The notes beneath the pieces were generated by a model. It searched no databases and had not been told where the DNA came from. It worked only from the letters and a program-made list of their open reading frames with translations. A program made the position numbers and the translations under genes. From contig NC_091668.1 of the NCBI RefSeq assembly GCF_042453785.1, positions 11,118,001-11,182,000 on the forward strand: DNA of 64,000 nt, given 5' to 3'. This document shows positions 47,633 to 57,650 of this stretch, piece after piece. Within the stretch, counting starts at the first letter, position 1; every line of letters starts with the position of its first letter. The DNA comes from Malus domestica. Its lineage: Eukaryota; Streptophyta; Magnoliopsida; Rosales; Rosaceae.

Positions 47633-50600
47633 CAATGCAAAGCATGAATCATAAGATTAACTGCATCAAAGAAAAGACTTGCGGCTAGAACAGAAGAGGA
47701 ACGTTGAAATAAAACTTGTACAACTCTTTCTGGTAATGAAAAATGTTACTTCATTTCAGGACAACATCTGCTCTTACACTTCCGATTAGAAAAATAGAAT
47801 CAGAGCAGTTACCATTAGGCTGGTTTTGTTTTGTACAGACATCTTTCTGCTTTATATGAAGATAATATAACTATACGATAACAGTACAGAACATAAACAA
47901 CAATGTTTGAAGTGATACAACATTCCATATGCGCAGAACTGATATGGAATGTTTGACATGTAATGTCTAAGGTGATACCGCTATGGCTGTGTATCCTTAT
48001 AGTGATACAACATTGCATATGAACTGGATAACAGCCGTTACAAATCTGGGTATTGAAATTGATATAATAGTGGAGAAACTTATACTTATGAGCAGAAGAA
48101 ACAACTTCAAAGCTATTAAAAACATTATACTTTAAAGCAAGGATAATGAATAAAATATATGGATAATTGTCATTCTAGCTTTAGAGTTTAGATGGAAATC
48201 AGAAGATAAATGCTCTCAAGCCCGCACCTTCATTGTATATGCTGCATTGAAATGCAATTTGTTTGCAGCATCCTGCTGAAGTGTGGATGTTATATATGGC
48301 GTGGGAGGATTCTTCCGCATTTTGCTTTTCTTAGAATTGACAACTTGAAAATTTTCTGAATTAATCTGCTGTTCAATTACTTTAGCCTCGGTATGAGAAC
48401 TGATAGAAAATTGATTTAACTTTTTGGAATCATAATGGGTCAAGTGTGCTGGGAAGGATGGGGCATTCGCTGATGAACCCTTTTCTTTTTGCTTCAATTC
48501 AACTGCAGTAGTCCAATATTCCTGCGGTTTAAATTCATCAATTTCCATTTCTCTATCGCACAGAAGAGCCAATGCAGCAGATTGGACTCGCCCCGCAGAC
48601 TGGCAACCTGGTAGTTTCCTCCATAACAGTGGTGAAATGTTAAATCCAATCAAATAATCAAGAGCACGCCGTGCAAGGTAAGCATGGACCAAGTTCTCAT
48701 CAATTTCTCGTGGAGTTTGCAGCGCGCTTTTGATAGAGGCCTCAGTGATTTCATGAAAAACAACCCTGGCTACAGTAATATCTTCACGTAAAGCATCCTG
48801 TTGTTGCAGCATCTCAATAATATGCCAAGCAATAGCCTCTCCTTCACGATCAGGATCTGATGCAAGAATAAGAGTTTCTGCTCTGATGAACAAGGTGTGA
48901 GAAATAAGAAATTCAGAAACAAAGCTCCAAAATGAACTTAAGAGAGAAATACTTATGATGGCAAGTTCAATATCATTACTATACACCAGCATATCCTAGC
49001 TAGTATTGTTAGTAGCTTGCAGCTAATTGAATCTGAATGAAAATGATAAGAAATCATACCCTGTTAGTGCAACCTTTATAGTTTTCAGATGAGTCCAGGC
49101 AGCAGATGGAACTTCCCACACCATACTGAACTCATCATCAGGCCGTACAGATCCTGACCTAGCAGCCAAGTCCCTTACATGACCATAGCTAGGAAGAACT
49201 TCAAACATATCACCAAGATAACCCTGAATGACCTTCGCTTTTGTAGCAGACTCCACCACCACGACAGTTTTCCCAGTTGCGGGGTAAAGCGGCTTCAGTG
49301 TCATTTTTCCATGAGGTTTCACTTTGCCTATTTTTTGTGGTAAAAGTTTCTGTGGCGACTTAGTATCTGAATTTACCAATTTTCCCTTTCCCATAGAGTT
49401 CCCGCCTTTCTTCTTTGGCTGGGGTTTTGTTGAAGAACCATCAGCAACTTCTCCGGGAGTTTTCGCACCGAGGTTCAACTGAAAGACTGCAGTGTTAGTT
49501 AAAATATTGCAATGTAAAGATTTTAATCCTAATTCTACTAAAAAAACTATAGTTACTATTTGCTAACCTCTGAAACATCCGCCGACTTTTCGCTTCTTTT
49601 GGTACTACCAGATTTCTTCGGTTGAGAAGTAACCTTAGAACTGTGTGTTGTAGCCGCTTCTCCTGGAGGATTTGCGGCAGAAATTTGTTCTTTAGTTTTC
49701 TTGCTTTTTGACCTCTTTTTCCCTTTGACTTTAGAGACCTTGGTATCATTACTTATAGGAGAATTGGAAACCAAAGATCCCAATTTTCCAGCCCCCTTCT
49801 CACTTCCAACTTGCTGTTCGGTTAAAGCTTCTACATCAACATCTTTGGAGATGCTAGAATCAGTAGCTTTGGTTTTGCTTTGAGCTGCTAATGCCTTTTC
49901 CCGTTTCTTGCGTTTGTTAAGCTTTCTGAAAAAAAATGTATTTCCACTATTCCTGCCATCTTGGACACCCACAATCTCTCCTTTGTATATAACAGATGGA
50001 ACTTGAGAGAAAAACCTCTTGGGAAAAGCTCCCGCGCTATGATTAGTTAAACCTAATCTGCAACTATTCTTAAAAGAGACAAAACTGATAATACCAGCAG
50101 GCCCTAAAGAATTAAGCGAACCATGTTTTAAATGAGAATGAATGGTAAAATTATGTTCAGACCCATCACCGCTTCTTCTGAAAGAATGAAAATTGTGCCC
50201 AAACTTCGAATGGTTGGCCGTGATCAAGGAAGAAACTCCGGATTTCTTTAACCTAAGCTGAGAACAATTTCTGTATACATTTGCTGTCAAATTCAGCGAA
50301 GATGGTAAGCAAGCACATGGATAAGCCTCAAACGCCCTCCACTGCATCTGTAAGACCAAAAGTTGCACGTCACGATAAGATTTTTAGGGAACAAGCATAC
50401 TCGGACAAATATTGAACACACATACACACACAAAAACAAAATCAAATTCCGAATATCCCAGTGTTGCACTAGTTAGCACAACCAACATAATTTAATAAAA
50501 CCCAACAACAATCTATACATACGTTCGTATTCATCGATAAAATGTTACATTAAGTGAAAAAGTTCCAGTCTTGAATGTCCAATCAACCAAAACAGACCAT

Positions 50601-50853
50601 TATTTTACACCAAATAAACAACCCAGAAATATAGCCAGCTAGAAATGGTACAAATTGGTGCTGGGAAAGGCATGAACTTGAAGCAAAAAGATGGGAAAAA
50701 TAGAGAGCATGAAAAATGAAAGGGAAAAGTGGGAACCTTGGCCATGGAGCGGCGGAGACGCAGGGCGGAGGAAGCTAAGTTGTTTGAGAAAATCAAGGAG
50801 GAAGCGGGGGCGGTGGACAGTGAAAAGGTCCGTTGAAAATGTATCATCGCCAT
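32384..50853 (-). CDS. Organellar-type DNA topoisomerase IA (TopA-like), 22 exons
   Basis: Exons, 5' to 3': 50737-50853, 49568-50347, 49060-49478, 48228-48882, 47404-47490, 46797-46843, 46301-46410, 46068-46168, 45258-45350, 44646-44729, 44360-44443, 44035-44103, 43664-43723, 43282-43353, 34643-34750, 34084-34160, 33876-33959, 33343-33457, 33154-33243, 32799-32864, 32607-32702 and 32384-32503. This gives 1177 aa. Type IA enzymes nick one strand and relax negative supercoils. The N-terminus ([19 protein letters not shown]) is a likely chloroplast/mitochondrial transit peptide, and a Lys-rich linker follows to about 365. [19 protein letters not shown] (about 371-383) and [13 protein letters not shown] with the D-x-D metal site at about 448-450. 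Active-site Tyr at about 679 in ITYTRTD; also [16 protein letters not shown] and CDQHPKCKY form a zinc-finger-like unit, and [11 protein letters not shown] is a C-terminal repeat. Intron 14 (34751-43281) holds a large retro-insertion; splice phases on both sides agree. Confidence 0.93.
34187..34640. repeat. Possible LTR-like remnant in topoisomerase intron 15
   Basis: Intron 15 (34161-34642) contains CTTCAAGTAGGTTTAGGATT, TTATAAATGCATGCTTTGTA and a CT-rich stretch. This is the style of a short Copia or TRIM LTR (TATA-like box, then leader). I found no clear TG...CA ends or target duplication. Confidence 0.25.
34871..35477 (-). mobile_element. RTE-type LINE 3' fragment with (TTG)n tail
   Basis: On the minus strand this reads the LINE C-terminal region ([60 protein letters not shown]) with frame damage. 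The 3' end follows, AGCCGACCCCACTTAGTGGG then AAAAGGCTTTG and (TTG)n at 34871-34889. It matches 39940-40533 closely; the match stops near 35477. Relative to that copy, about 10 bases are missing near 35385. Confidence 0.88.
36840..38630. repeat. Nested tandem repeat: 217-218 bp units inside a ~915 bp duplication
   Basis: The word GGGCATGTTTGCTAGTCTAC occurs at 37088, 37305, 38002 and 38220. Spacings of 217 and 218 define the unit, and 914-915 defines a larger duplicated block. Units share CTCTCGAGATTCGGAGGGCG, TTCGATTTTGGAGCAAGCAA and GACTTTCCAATTATCCAGCA. The frames found across it come from the repeat and are not genes. Confidence 0.9.
38630..38860. repeat. 65-bp minisatellite
   Basis: GCCTCTTCGATTT begins at 38630, 38695, 38760 and 38825, a strict 65-bp period. 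The units contain GAGATCGGCCCTCGTGGTCT and CCCAGCTTTTGAGAAAGC. A single related unit is at 37719. The array ends about 140 bases before the 224-aa ORF. Confidence 0.9.
39004..39678 (+). CDS. Repeat-borne 224-aa protein with DLNL motif and coiled coil, function unknown
   Basis: The ATG at 39004 opens a clean frame of 224 aa. Residues about 9-14 read RFDLNL, which matches the LxLxL/DLNxxP-type EAR repression motif loosely (DLNL). Residues about 90-160 are a coiled coil with a basic patch ([36 protein letters not shown]). The C-terminus has three imperfect repeats of S-(S/L)-(S/R)-x-(V/A)-L/P-x-x-(N/T)EAPNDxP(P/L)(M/V)P type. No catalytic domain is visible. There is no intron, and it sits inside repeat DNA on the strand opposite to the LINE. 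The frame is intact, which argues for recent spread or use. I do not recognise the family. Confidence 0.5.
   Translation: MSGPSDRRFDLNLVEEAAPPSPDNIWRPSFVSPTGPLTVGDSVMKNDMTAAVVARNLLTPKDNRLLSKRSDELAVKDSLALSVQCAGSVSNMAQRLFARTRQVESLAAEVMSLKQEIRGLKHENKQLHRLAHDYATNMKRKLDQMKETDGQVLLDHQRFVGLFQRHLLPSSSGAVPRNEAPNDQPLMPPPSRVLSSTEAPNDPPPVPSLSGALPTAETSPKQPL
39939..43097 (-). pseudogene. LINE endonuclease-reverse transcriptase ORF with one in-frame stop
   Basis: The frame is open from 43097 to 42192 (endonuclease part, 302 aa) and from 42188 to 39939 (reverse transcriptase part). The two parts are in the same frame and are separated only by a TAA at 42189-42191, after HVITYKSGS and before KTQIDFLL. Normally this is one polyprotein. 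One nonsense change thus disables an otherwise intact element, which suggests a fairly young insertion. The frame upstream of 43097 may extend slightly. Confidence 0.8.
39940..43202 (-). mobile_element. Near full-length RTE-type LINE
   Basis: The 5' end (minus strand, from 43202) reads CGCCTATGTCTTACATGGCC then GGTCCCAAGCCCGGATAAAG, the start I recall for a widespread plant RTE family. The ORF begins at 43097 or upstream. It holds an APE-type endonuclease ([40 protein letters not shown]) and a reverse transcriptase ([57 protein letters not shown]), then the family C-terminus ([20 protein letters not shown]). The copy lacks the last ~35 bases and the (TTG)n tail that the 34871-35477 fragment has: it stops at 39940 inside the terminal hairpin (ACTGAGTGGGATCGG). 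Confidence 0.88.
47586..47629. repeat. (TA)n microsatellite in topoisomerase intron 4
   Basis: About 40 bases of pure TA repeat lie in intron 4 (47491-48227). Confidence 0.9.
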
Positions 50854-51937
50854 GCCAGTTTCATTTGCTTAACGCAAACAAAGATAAGAGTGGAGTTTCG
50901 GATGTTCTGTTGTACTGTATGAGAGAGAGTGAGAGATGGAGAAGGAGAGGCTACGAAACGAGGGTTTTGACCAAAGGGTTTTATGGTAGGTTTTCGGATT
51001 CGGGTGATGATCCGGGTATTTTGGCCCATTCCGGGGCAGAATTTCTTCTTTTTGGGTTCCTTGTGTCAATTAAACATGTTACTAGTCTCTCTGCACGTAG
51101 TGTGCGAGAAGCATTTTTGCATTCTTGGCGCTATGCGCCTCAAAGATGTGTTGTTTTAGATATTATTACCTTTCTTAAGTGACTATTTTATAAATTGTGG
51201 GTGTGTGTCCATCACAACAATTTCATTCCTTTTTTCAATCATCTAACTTAGTATTTTTTGCACCAGCCCATTGTACAGAAAAAATGAAATTTATGAATTG
51301 CACACTAACCATTTCATTTTTTTTTTTTTTTGCTTGCTGATTATTATGGTATGAACAACATGAAGGTTGGACCCAATAAGTGAAATAAAAGGAAAAACAC
51401 AAAATGGAGAACATAATAAATCTCTCCCTCTCTCTCATGCAAAATGTCAAATATCTACCCAAGTCCTTAAATTAAAAATTTCAGATTCATAAGTTTTCAG
51501 TCAAAGTTATAGGCTAGCTAGGGATGAACTCCTAATATATGAAGCAAATCAAAATATGGACAACATGTACATATGTAAACATATTGTCTACGTGTGAAAT
51601 CAAAGCCATGCTTGCCACCCATTTGCTTGCACTTGATGCTTTAGATTTTCATGGTTAATCTGCAAGAAATGATGATAAAATAAGAAGTCTAACTATAATG
51701 CACAATCCCAAATATAAAGGTTGTAAGCAATTCAACCTAAATACCTTTAACTTTGACAATTTTCTCACGGCAATACTTTTACTCCAGTTACTTTTAGAAT
51801 ACTGAAAGATAAATAATTTGTCAAGTTTGAGGTAACAAATTGTAATCATGTTTACAAAATTAAATAGTAAGAAATGTTACCTTAATCTTGTACTTCAACC
51901 TTTGTACTTTGAGACGGGTGTGGTGCTTGTAAAACTG
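50854..51937. other. Upstream flank of the topoisomerase gene, no other gene
   Basis: Nearest the ATG this holds a likely 5' UTR and promoter for the minus-strand topoisomerase gene. The plus-strand frame at 50691-51182 is antisense to exon 1 and its leader, and I do not call it. From 51200 on, the DNA is AT-rich without recognised features. Confidence 0.4.
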
Positions 51938-52158
51938 ACAAAAAATGCAAATTTATTTATATTTGAAAATTGAATGCAATTTGAATTTACAGTATACTTC
52001 CGTATGAAAATAAGAGAATACTTACTGTATTTAGAAAAGTTGTTTGGCAAAAAAAATGCAATTTTATTTATATTTGAAAATTGAATGCAATTTGAATTTA
52101 CAGTATACTTCCGTATGAAAATAAGAGAATACTTACTGTATTTAGAAAAGTTGTTTGG
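51938..52158. repeat. 111-bp tandem duplication
   Basis: AATGCAATTTGAATTTACAG and ACTTCCGTATGAAAATAAGA recur with a constant offset of 111 bases. The two copies are almost identical, so the duplication is recent. Confidence 0.9.
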
Positions 52159-52493
52159 TCAGTATTAATCTTTTTCCTGCACCCATAAATTGTTTTTTTT
52201 TATAATTCGAGATAATTAATTTGTAGATTTTTTTAATTTTATAATTTGAAATAATTAATTTGTAGAATGATATAGAGAATGCCATTCAAAATAAATAGGT
52301 AAGAAATGGTGTTGTACCTAATTTGTTGGACTTTATTCCAAATTCGTATGATGCGAGAAGTTGTTGAAGATTTTAATTCTTCTACAGCCTTTTTCATGCG
52401 CCACCTATATATTGAAGGTATATATAATGTTAGAATTTCTTGTAACAAATTTAATAAAGAATTTAGAATACATACTACTCATGCTTCTTCTTT

Positions 52494-52655
52494 TTCCACT
52501 CTTTGAGAATCAGTTGGCTTAGATCAGTAGCTTTTACTCCGACAGATATCTCCCAACCAGGTGTAAAAATAGAGACACGTCTGTTTGGGATCTTATCAAT
52601 AGGTAGTTCCTTTTCCATTTTTTGTGGGTATTCTTGTAAATATCCTAAGAATAAA
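52494..52655 (-). other. Possible isolated coding exon (C-terminal), unidentified
   Basis: On the minus strand an acceptor-like TTTTTATTCTTAG precedes a frame reading GYLQEYPQKMEKELPIDKIP, RRVSIFTPGWEISVGVKATD and LSQLILKEWKKKKHE, then TAG. Its composition is protein-like and unlike the surrounding AT-rich DNA. A second protein-like stretch on the same strand lies at about 52325-52405 (WRMKKAVEELKSSTTSRIIR), but beyond the stop. I cannot identify either or find more exons. It could be a gene remnant. Confidence 0.25.
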
Positions 52656-52659
52656 AACA

Positions 52660-53884
52660 ATTTTTTTTTAATTTCCATAGCACATGTATAGCATATTAAG
52701 ATAATCAAAATTGAAACTCATAATCTAACCAAAATTTAAAAAACACACAATGAAAATTTCAAAGAAAGAAGTTTAAAAAACTAAAATTGACTTAGAAATA
52801 CTAAATACAAACTCATAAATACATCCTGAAAGATGCAGTAGAGGGCATTAAATCCATCACCTAAAAGATGAATGGAAAAAAAAACTTAAGAACTGAAAAG
52901 GTAAATTTAGATTGATATTTACCCAAAGAGAAAGAAAACATTTGTGATTGGAGAGATTGGGATGCAAGCATGTGATATGGTTGTCCCACTGCGATAAAAA
53001 TTCAATCACAAAATTGTTAATGGTGTGTCCTTTTTACCCCATAATTCATAGAGTAAAACAACATATAATCCAAAATTCGAAAGCCTACAGAAGACCTGCA
53101 GATGTTGCTATAAAAAAACAAACAAAAAAGACGGACAGACATACACACACAGAGAGAGAGAGAGACTGCATAAAAATAAAACTGAAGGACTTGAATTTTT
53201 TTTATTAGCAATCATCACAAACCCCGATAAAAAAAGGAAACTGATGGACTTCTGCTCTTCCACCGCAACATATAAATTGGGGAAAAAAAAGGAACAAATA
53301 TAAGTTGGAAAGAGTACAAAGCAAGAAATAATGAAGAGAAAATACCTGGAAGGCAGTGGAAGAGCAAAAGTAGGATTGCAGTGCCTTGCCAAAACTGGAA
53401 GAATTTCACAGCAGTTCTTTCTACCTGAAAGAATTTCAAACGCCCTCTTGTAGATACATGGGTTGTTACATTTAGGATTTAATCATGAGATTAGTGAAGA
53501 GGCCGAAGTGGAAATGGAGAAGGAGGAGGAGCTCCATATTGCAAGCTGGAGACTTCCATACCTCAAACCGAAGGCGGCGTGTTGTCTAGTAGTCCAAACC
53601 TTGATTTCACAAACACCTAATAAGCAAGATCCGGCGAAAATGTATGCCTTAGCCTTTATCGTCATTGTTTGTTCTTTAAATTTTATTATCACTTGTCTAA
53701 TTATTGGCATCATAAAATGCGGGAAAATTGAAAAAAAAATGCAGGAAAATCAGTTAACGTTAGTGTGGTTAGCTGATGGTAGCATTCATGTGTTTAATTG
53801 CCTAGAAAATGTAGGAAAATGTAAGAAAAATATCAAAAATCTTCACAGAATTGTGCTAATATACTTCCATGTATGTGTGCGAGT
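52660..53884. other. Intergenic, no confident gene
   Basis: AT-rich with a CA/GA microsatellite at about 53138-53165. A plus-strand frame at 53463-53915 (SEEAEVEMEKEEELHIASWR) has a short protein-like part. It has no family resemblance and no splice partners. Confidence 0.3.
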
Positions 53885-54210
53885 GATTTTCTTACCGATT
53901 TGTGTAGATTCTTAGCATGCAAATGGGTGAAACTGAAACATGTAGAGAAAGAGTAGGGAAAGAAGAACAGAGAATATGGAGTGGTAGGCAGCGGTCAGAA
54001 AACAGAAATAAAAGAGTTGTATGTGGAATTGTGGGAGGGTGCAAAGTGATTTTCTTACCGATTTGTGTAGATTCTTAGCATGCAAATGGGTGAAACTGAA
54101 ACCTGTAGAGAAAGAGTAGGGAAAGAAGAACAGAGAATACGGAGTGGTAGGCAGCGGTAAGAAAATAGAAAGAAAAGAGTTGGACGTGGAATTATGGCAG
54201 GTTACAGAGT
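53885..54210. repeat. 163-bp tandem duplication
   Basis: GATTTTCTTACCGATTTGTG begins at 53885 and 54048. The copies run side by side with few differences (GAGAATATGGAGTGG against GAGAATACGGAGTGG). Confidence 0.9.
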
Positions 54211-55161
54211 CTGTAGAATGAACGATTGTATAAAGAGGTTTGTGTGAGGAAGAAGTTTGATCAGAAAATGGGGGAATAGAAGATAGACGTGGGTGGGTGG
54301 TTTGGTTTCCGCTACGAATTAGTGAGTTCGAAAACTGTACGGAAACTACTATGCAATTTGAAAACTGAACATGCTAATCCAGCGACGATCCCGAGAAAGC
54401 CGCGGCGCGGGCGCAGGAGCGAAGCGGCGGCGGTTGAAGATTACATATCCAACACCATGGCAAACTTTCTAATTATTCTCCAACCTTTCCCCACGTTTGA
54501 ATTTTTTTTTCCTTTTTTTTGTCAATTTTTTTTTCTGTTTTATTTACACAAATACCCATGAAACATTTAGTTTCATAATTTACTTCAGTTTTTATTTTTT
54601 TTGTTTCAAGGGCTTTTGTGTCCAATTTTTTTTGGTGAAACCTTAAGACACCAAACAAACTTCTGGAATTCTATTAGTAGAGATTCGTCTTTTTTCATTT
54701 TCAATCTAAGTTACTTTCATTAAACAAAAAGACTAATACAAAAAAAAAAAAAAAAGCCCAAAAAACAGCTCAAAACTTAAATACAAGCCAAATAAAAAAA
54801 AACAAATACAAAATAAAGGCCCAAAAGAATCCAGCTGAAAAAACAACAAAAATCCTAAAAACGGAGGAAACTAGCAGCCACCACCAAGTCAAACGTGCCT
54901 CCATTGCAAGGCCACTGCTACCAAGAGAACGAACCAAACAGAACAACTAGATCAACGGAAAATAAGGGTGAGCGAGCCACACTTAGAGTGATCGCTTCCA
55001 TCACCCTAGCAAATAGTGCAAATTGCACTTTAACAGCAAATTGCATGAGGGTTCCAATATGAGATGAGCTCAGGAAAATTGAGACAAAAAAAATAAAGCA
55101 AAAGGAAAAATGAGAAACAAAGGAGGAGGAAGGCTTTCCCTCTCCGCCCTGCGTCTACACT
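54211..55161. other. Intergenic; short GC-rich patch near 54380-54440, then A-rich DNA
   Basis: GCCGCGGCGCGGGCGCAGGA stands out, but no frame or splice structure around it is convincing. From about 54740 the sequence is A-rich with CCACCACCAAGTC-like words, in the style of a decayed retro-element leader. No gene is called. Confidence 0.3.
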
Positions 55162-55778
55162 GCTCCATGTAGGGGTGGGTTCGGTACGGTTACCGTACCA
55201 AAACCCTTGTACCAATTACCGTACCAAACTTTCGGTTTGGGAAAATCTATTACCATTACCGTACCAAACTTTCGGTATACCGAAGTTTGGTAATGCCAAA
55301 AGTTCGGTTGGCATGGTATGGCAATGGTAATTGCCATTTTGTTTTGGGACAAAATTTGTTTTTGTTTTTTTAACCCAATTCAAGGGCAAAAATTTTTTTT
55401 TTGTACCTTTATCTCATATATTATTGATTAAATTCATCTATTATTCATTATTCACAATTCACACACATAATAATTCAAATGATGCATCAAGATTCATCAT
55501 GAAAATTAAGCTTACAATCCAAATAGAAGTTACGAACCAAAACAAATAGAAGTTAACAATCCAAATAGAAATTAAAGTTTCAAACCAAATGAAAATTGGA
55601 AGTAAACTTCAAAAAGGAAAATTCATTGATCAGTTATTCAAGCTTGAGATGTCGAAGCTTTTGGAGGAGGCATTGAACTTGTAGAAGATTGAGTTTGTGT
55701 CAAGCATACATTACAAACAAAGAAATCATATTAATTAGTAGCAAGAAGAATTAAAGTTGAAAACCATTTAATAACAAA

Positions 55779-55945
55779 AAAAGGTCGTACCTAGTGCACA
55801 AGGCTCCCGCTTTACGCAGGGTCTGGGAGAGGTGAATGTCGGCTAGCCTTACTCCCATTTTATGGAGAGGCTGCTCCCAAGTCTCGAACCCGAGACCTAC
55901 CGCTCATGGGTGAAGTTACTTGCCATCGCACCAAGTGCAACCTCT
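55779..55945 (-). mobile_element. Au-like SINE with 19-bp target duplication
   Basis: Read on the minus strand: AGAGGTTGCACTTGGTGCGA opens it and TGGTGCGATGGCAAGT acts as a box A-like part. GGTTCGAGACT is box B. It ends with GCGGGAGCCTTGTGCACTAG, GGTACGACC and a T-run. Flanks are AAAACCATTTAATAACAAA at 55760-55778 and 55946-55964, identical over 19 bases. I recall this as the Au SINE family. It is tRNA-derived and would be transcribed by RNA polymerase III. Confidence 0.92.
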
Positions 55946-56068
55946 AAAACCATTTAATAACAAATTTACTAAAAAAATTAAAGCATATCTTTCTTGTTTT
56001 CTCTTCTTCCATTTCCTTATAAAATTGAAGCATATATTCCGTTGGTTCCTTGTAGAAATTTACTTCAT

Positions 56069-56215
56069 CTGCCCTAAGTCAACCACTAGTACACACTAGT
56101 GCCTCCATTATTTTAGGAGTCAAGGATACCCTAAAAGGGTCCACAACCCTCCTCCCAAGGCTAAATGCATTTTCACTAGCAGCAGTAAAAGTGGGGGTTA
56201 CAAAGATATTTTGGC
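56069..56215 (-). pseudogene. hAT transposase C-terminal (hATC) domain fragment
   Basis: The minus strand reads TAASENAFSLGRRVVDPFR then VSLTPKIMEALVCTSG-stop-LRAD. This matches the hATC signature (ASExAFSxGxRVxDPxRxSL-xxxxEALVC-xWLR). The Trp of WLR is a TGA stop. The rest of the transposase is gone. Confidence 0.85.
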
Positions 56216-56580
56216 TATTTGTGAAAGAATTAGAAACTCTTTTGTGTTTGATTTTCACAATTTTAAGAGATCAAAGTCACCAACAACAATGCTAATATAA
56301 GTAGGGTTTTATTTTCAAGTTATTGGAATATTATAAATATGTGTTATATAATTATCTATTATATAATTTATAAATTATAAATTATATTGTATTTTCGGTA
56401 TGGTACGGTAATACCGTGGTAATGGCATCCATTACCAATACCGTACCATGAAATTTCGGTACGGTACAATACCGTACCATTACCGATTGGTACAAAAAAT
56501 TTGGCACAAAATCGGTATAGCACGGTTGGCAATTCGGTTGGCACGGCAATTTGGCAAAAAAATCCACCCCTAGCTCCATG

Positions 56581-57055
56581 TACGTGTATTATTCGACAAA
56601 TATGTTAAAAGTACATATAAAAAACGTGAATTTGATATGGAATATTATTGAGAAAAGTGTGAAAATAACGTGAAAGGTAAGTATATACGTATATAATGTG
56701 TATGATATGTTGAGGCCTTAACAACGTGTAATTTAAGATCATCAAAACATATACAGAAAATGAAAATATTTAAAAAAAATACATACGTACTTATTAATAT
56801 ATGTATTATATGCAAATTTACTAAGTATGCTAATCTTCTTTATGTCATTGACAAAAAAAAAAAATCTTCTTTATGTCCATTAAAAATTGATTGTCCAGAA
56901 TTGGATCCACGACCTCAGTGTTCAAAGTTTAGGGATCAATATATTTACACCTTACAAATTGAATTCAACGGTTGTCATTAACTTATTTTCCTAACTCACC
57001 GTATAAAATCAAGGACTCTAATTTCTTTTACACACTAATCAAAGATGATTTTATC
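56581..57055. other. Intergenic, AT-rich, nothing recognised
   Basis: Flank between the hAT element and the GGGAC-bearing MITE. No ORF or RNA is recognised. Confidence 0.4.
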
Positions 57056-57371
57056 GGGTGCGTTTGGTACGCAGACGGGACGGGACGGGACGGGACGGGA
57101 CGGGACGGAACGGGACGGGACGGGACGGAACGGAACGGGACGGGACGGAACGAATGTGTAATTTTTGAAAAAGACATGGGGTATATTTGTCTTAAAATGG
57201 TAAAACATTGTGTTCCACAGACGTGGAACAAACCCGTTCCAGGGGGGAGGTGGAACGCAAAAACATCCAAAATCTGTCCCGTGGAACAGCCCGTTCCACC
57301 CATTTTTGACGCACCAAACGCGCAAACGCGGGACGGAACGCCCCGTCCTGTCCCACGTACCAAACGCACCC
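57056..57371. mobile_element. MITE with GGGTGCGTTTGGTAC ends and an internal GGGAC array
   Basis: The left end GGGTGCGTTTGGTACG pairs with the right end CGTACCAAACGCACCC. Inside the left arm, GGGAC/GGAAC units repeat about 15 times (57076-57150), and shorter GTCCC/GTTCC units lie in the right half. Target duplication is not clear. The element ends 280 bases before the ATG of the SURP/CID gene. Confidence 0.7.
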
Positions 57372-57650
57372 TATACGTCCGGAGCAGATTCAATTCCGTC
57401 TCGAACATTCGATGAAATTGGAATACAGAAAAATTAGCATTAGCATGGCCCACGCTTTCTCAAATCATGTTAAATTATACACGATCGTTTGAAGCCCTAA
57501 AGTAAACCCAGGTGGATTTGAGCTTCCCCCAAAATCCCCAAAATCAAATTGGCGGAAGACGAAATAAAAGTCAAATTAGGGATTCGTTTCGGAGGCAGTC
57601 TATCACTCAGAGACAACACCACTTCTACTGTTTTCACACTCAGCGCTGCA

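Larger units (their letters stand above)
55170..56572 (-). mobile_element. Non-autonomous hAT element with transposase remnant
   Basis: The left end is TAGGGGTGGGTTCGGTACGG and the right end reversed is TAGGGGTGGATTTTTTTGCC. Both are followed by many ACCGTACC/GGTACGGT subterminal motifs. A perfect 8-bp duplication GCTCCATG flanks it (55162-55169 and 56573-56580), diagnostic of hAT. A stretch at 56069-56215 on the minus strand still reads as the hAT C-terminal dimerisation domain. A SINE is nested at 55779-55945. Length 1,403 bp. Confidence 0.93.

Noticed and set aside
32384..50853. Bacterial topA contamination or recent transfer
   Set aside because: 22 spliced exons, a putative transit peptide and plant intron style show a long-resident nuclear gene of organellar or bacterial descent.
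50691..51182. 163-aa plus-strand frame over the topoisomerase start
   Set aside because: It is antisense to exon 1 and the leader. The minus-strand exon has a transit peptide, a correct donor and a family match; this frame has none.
53463..53915. 150-aa plus-strand frame
   Set aside because: Only the first third looks protein-like, the rest is AT-rich, and no homologue is recognised.
57028..57453. Frames with SRPVPSRPVP-type repeats
   Set aside because: They are translations of the GGGAC array inside a MITE.
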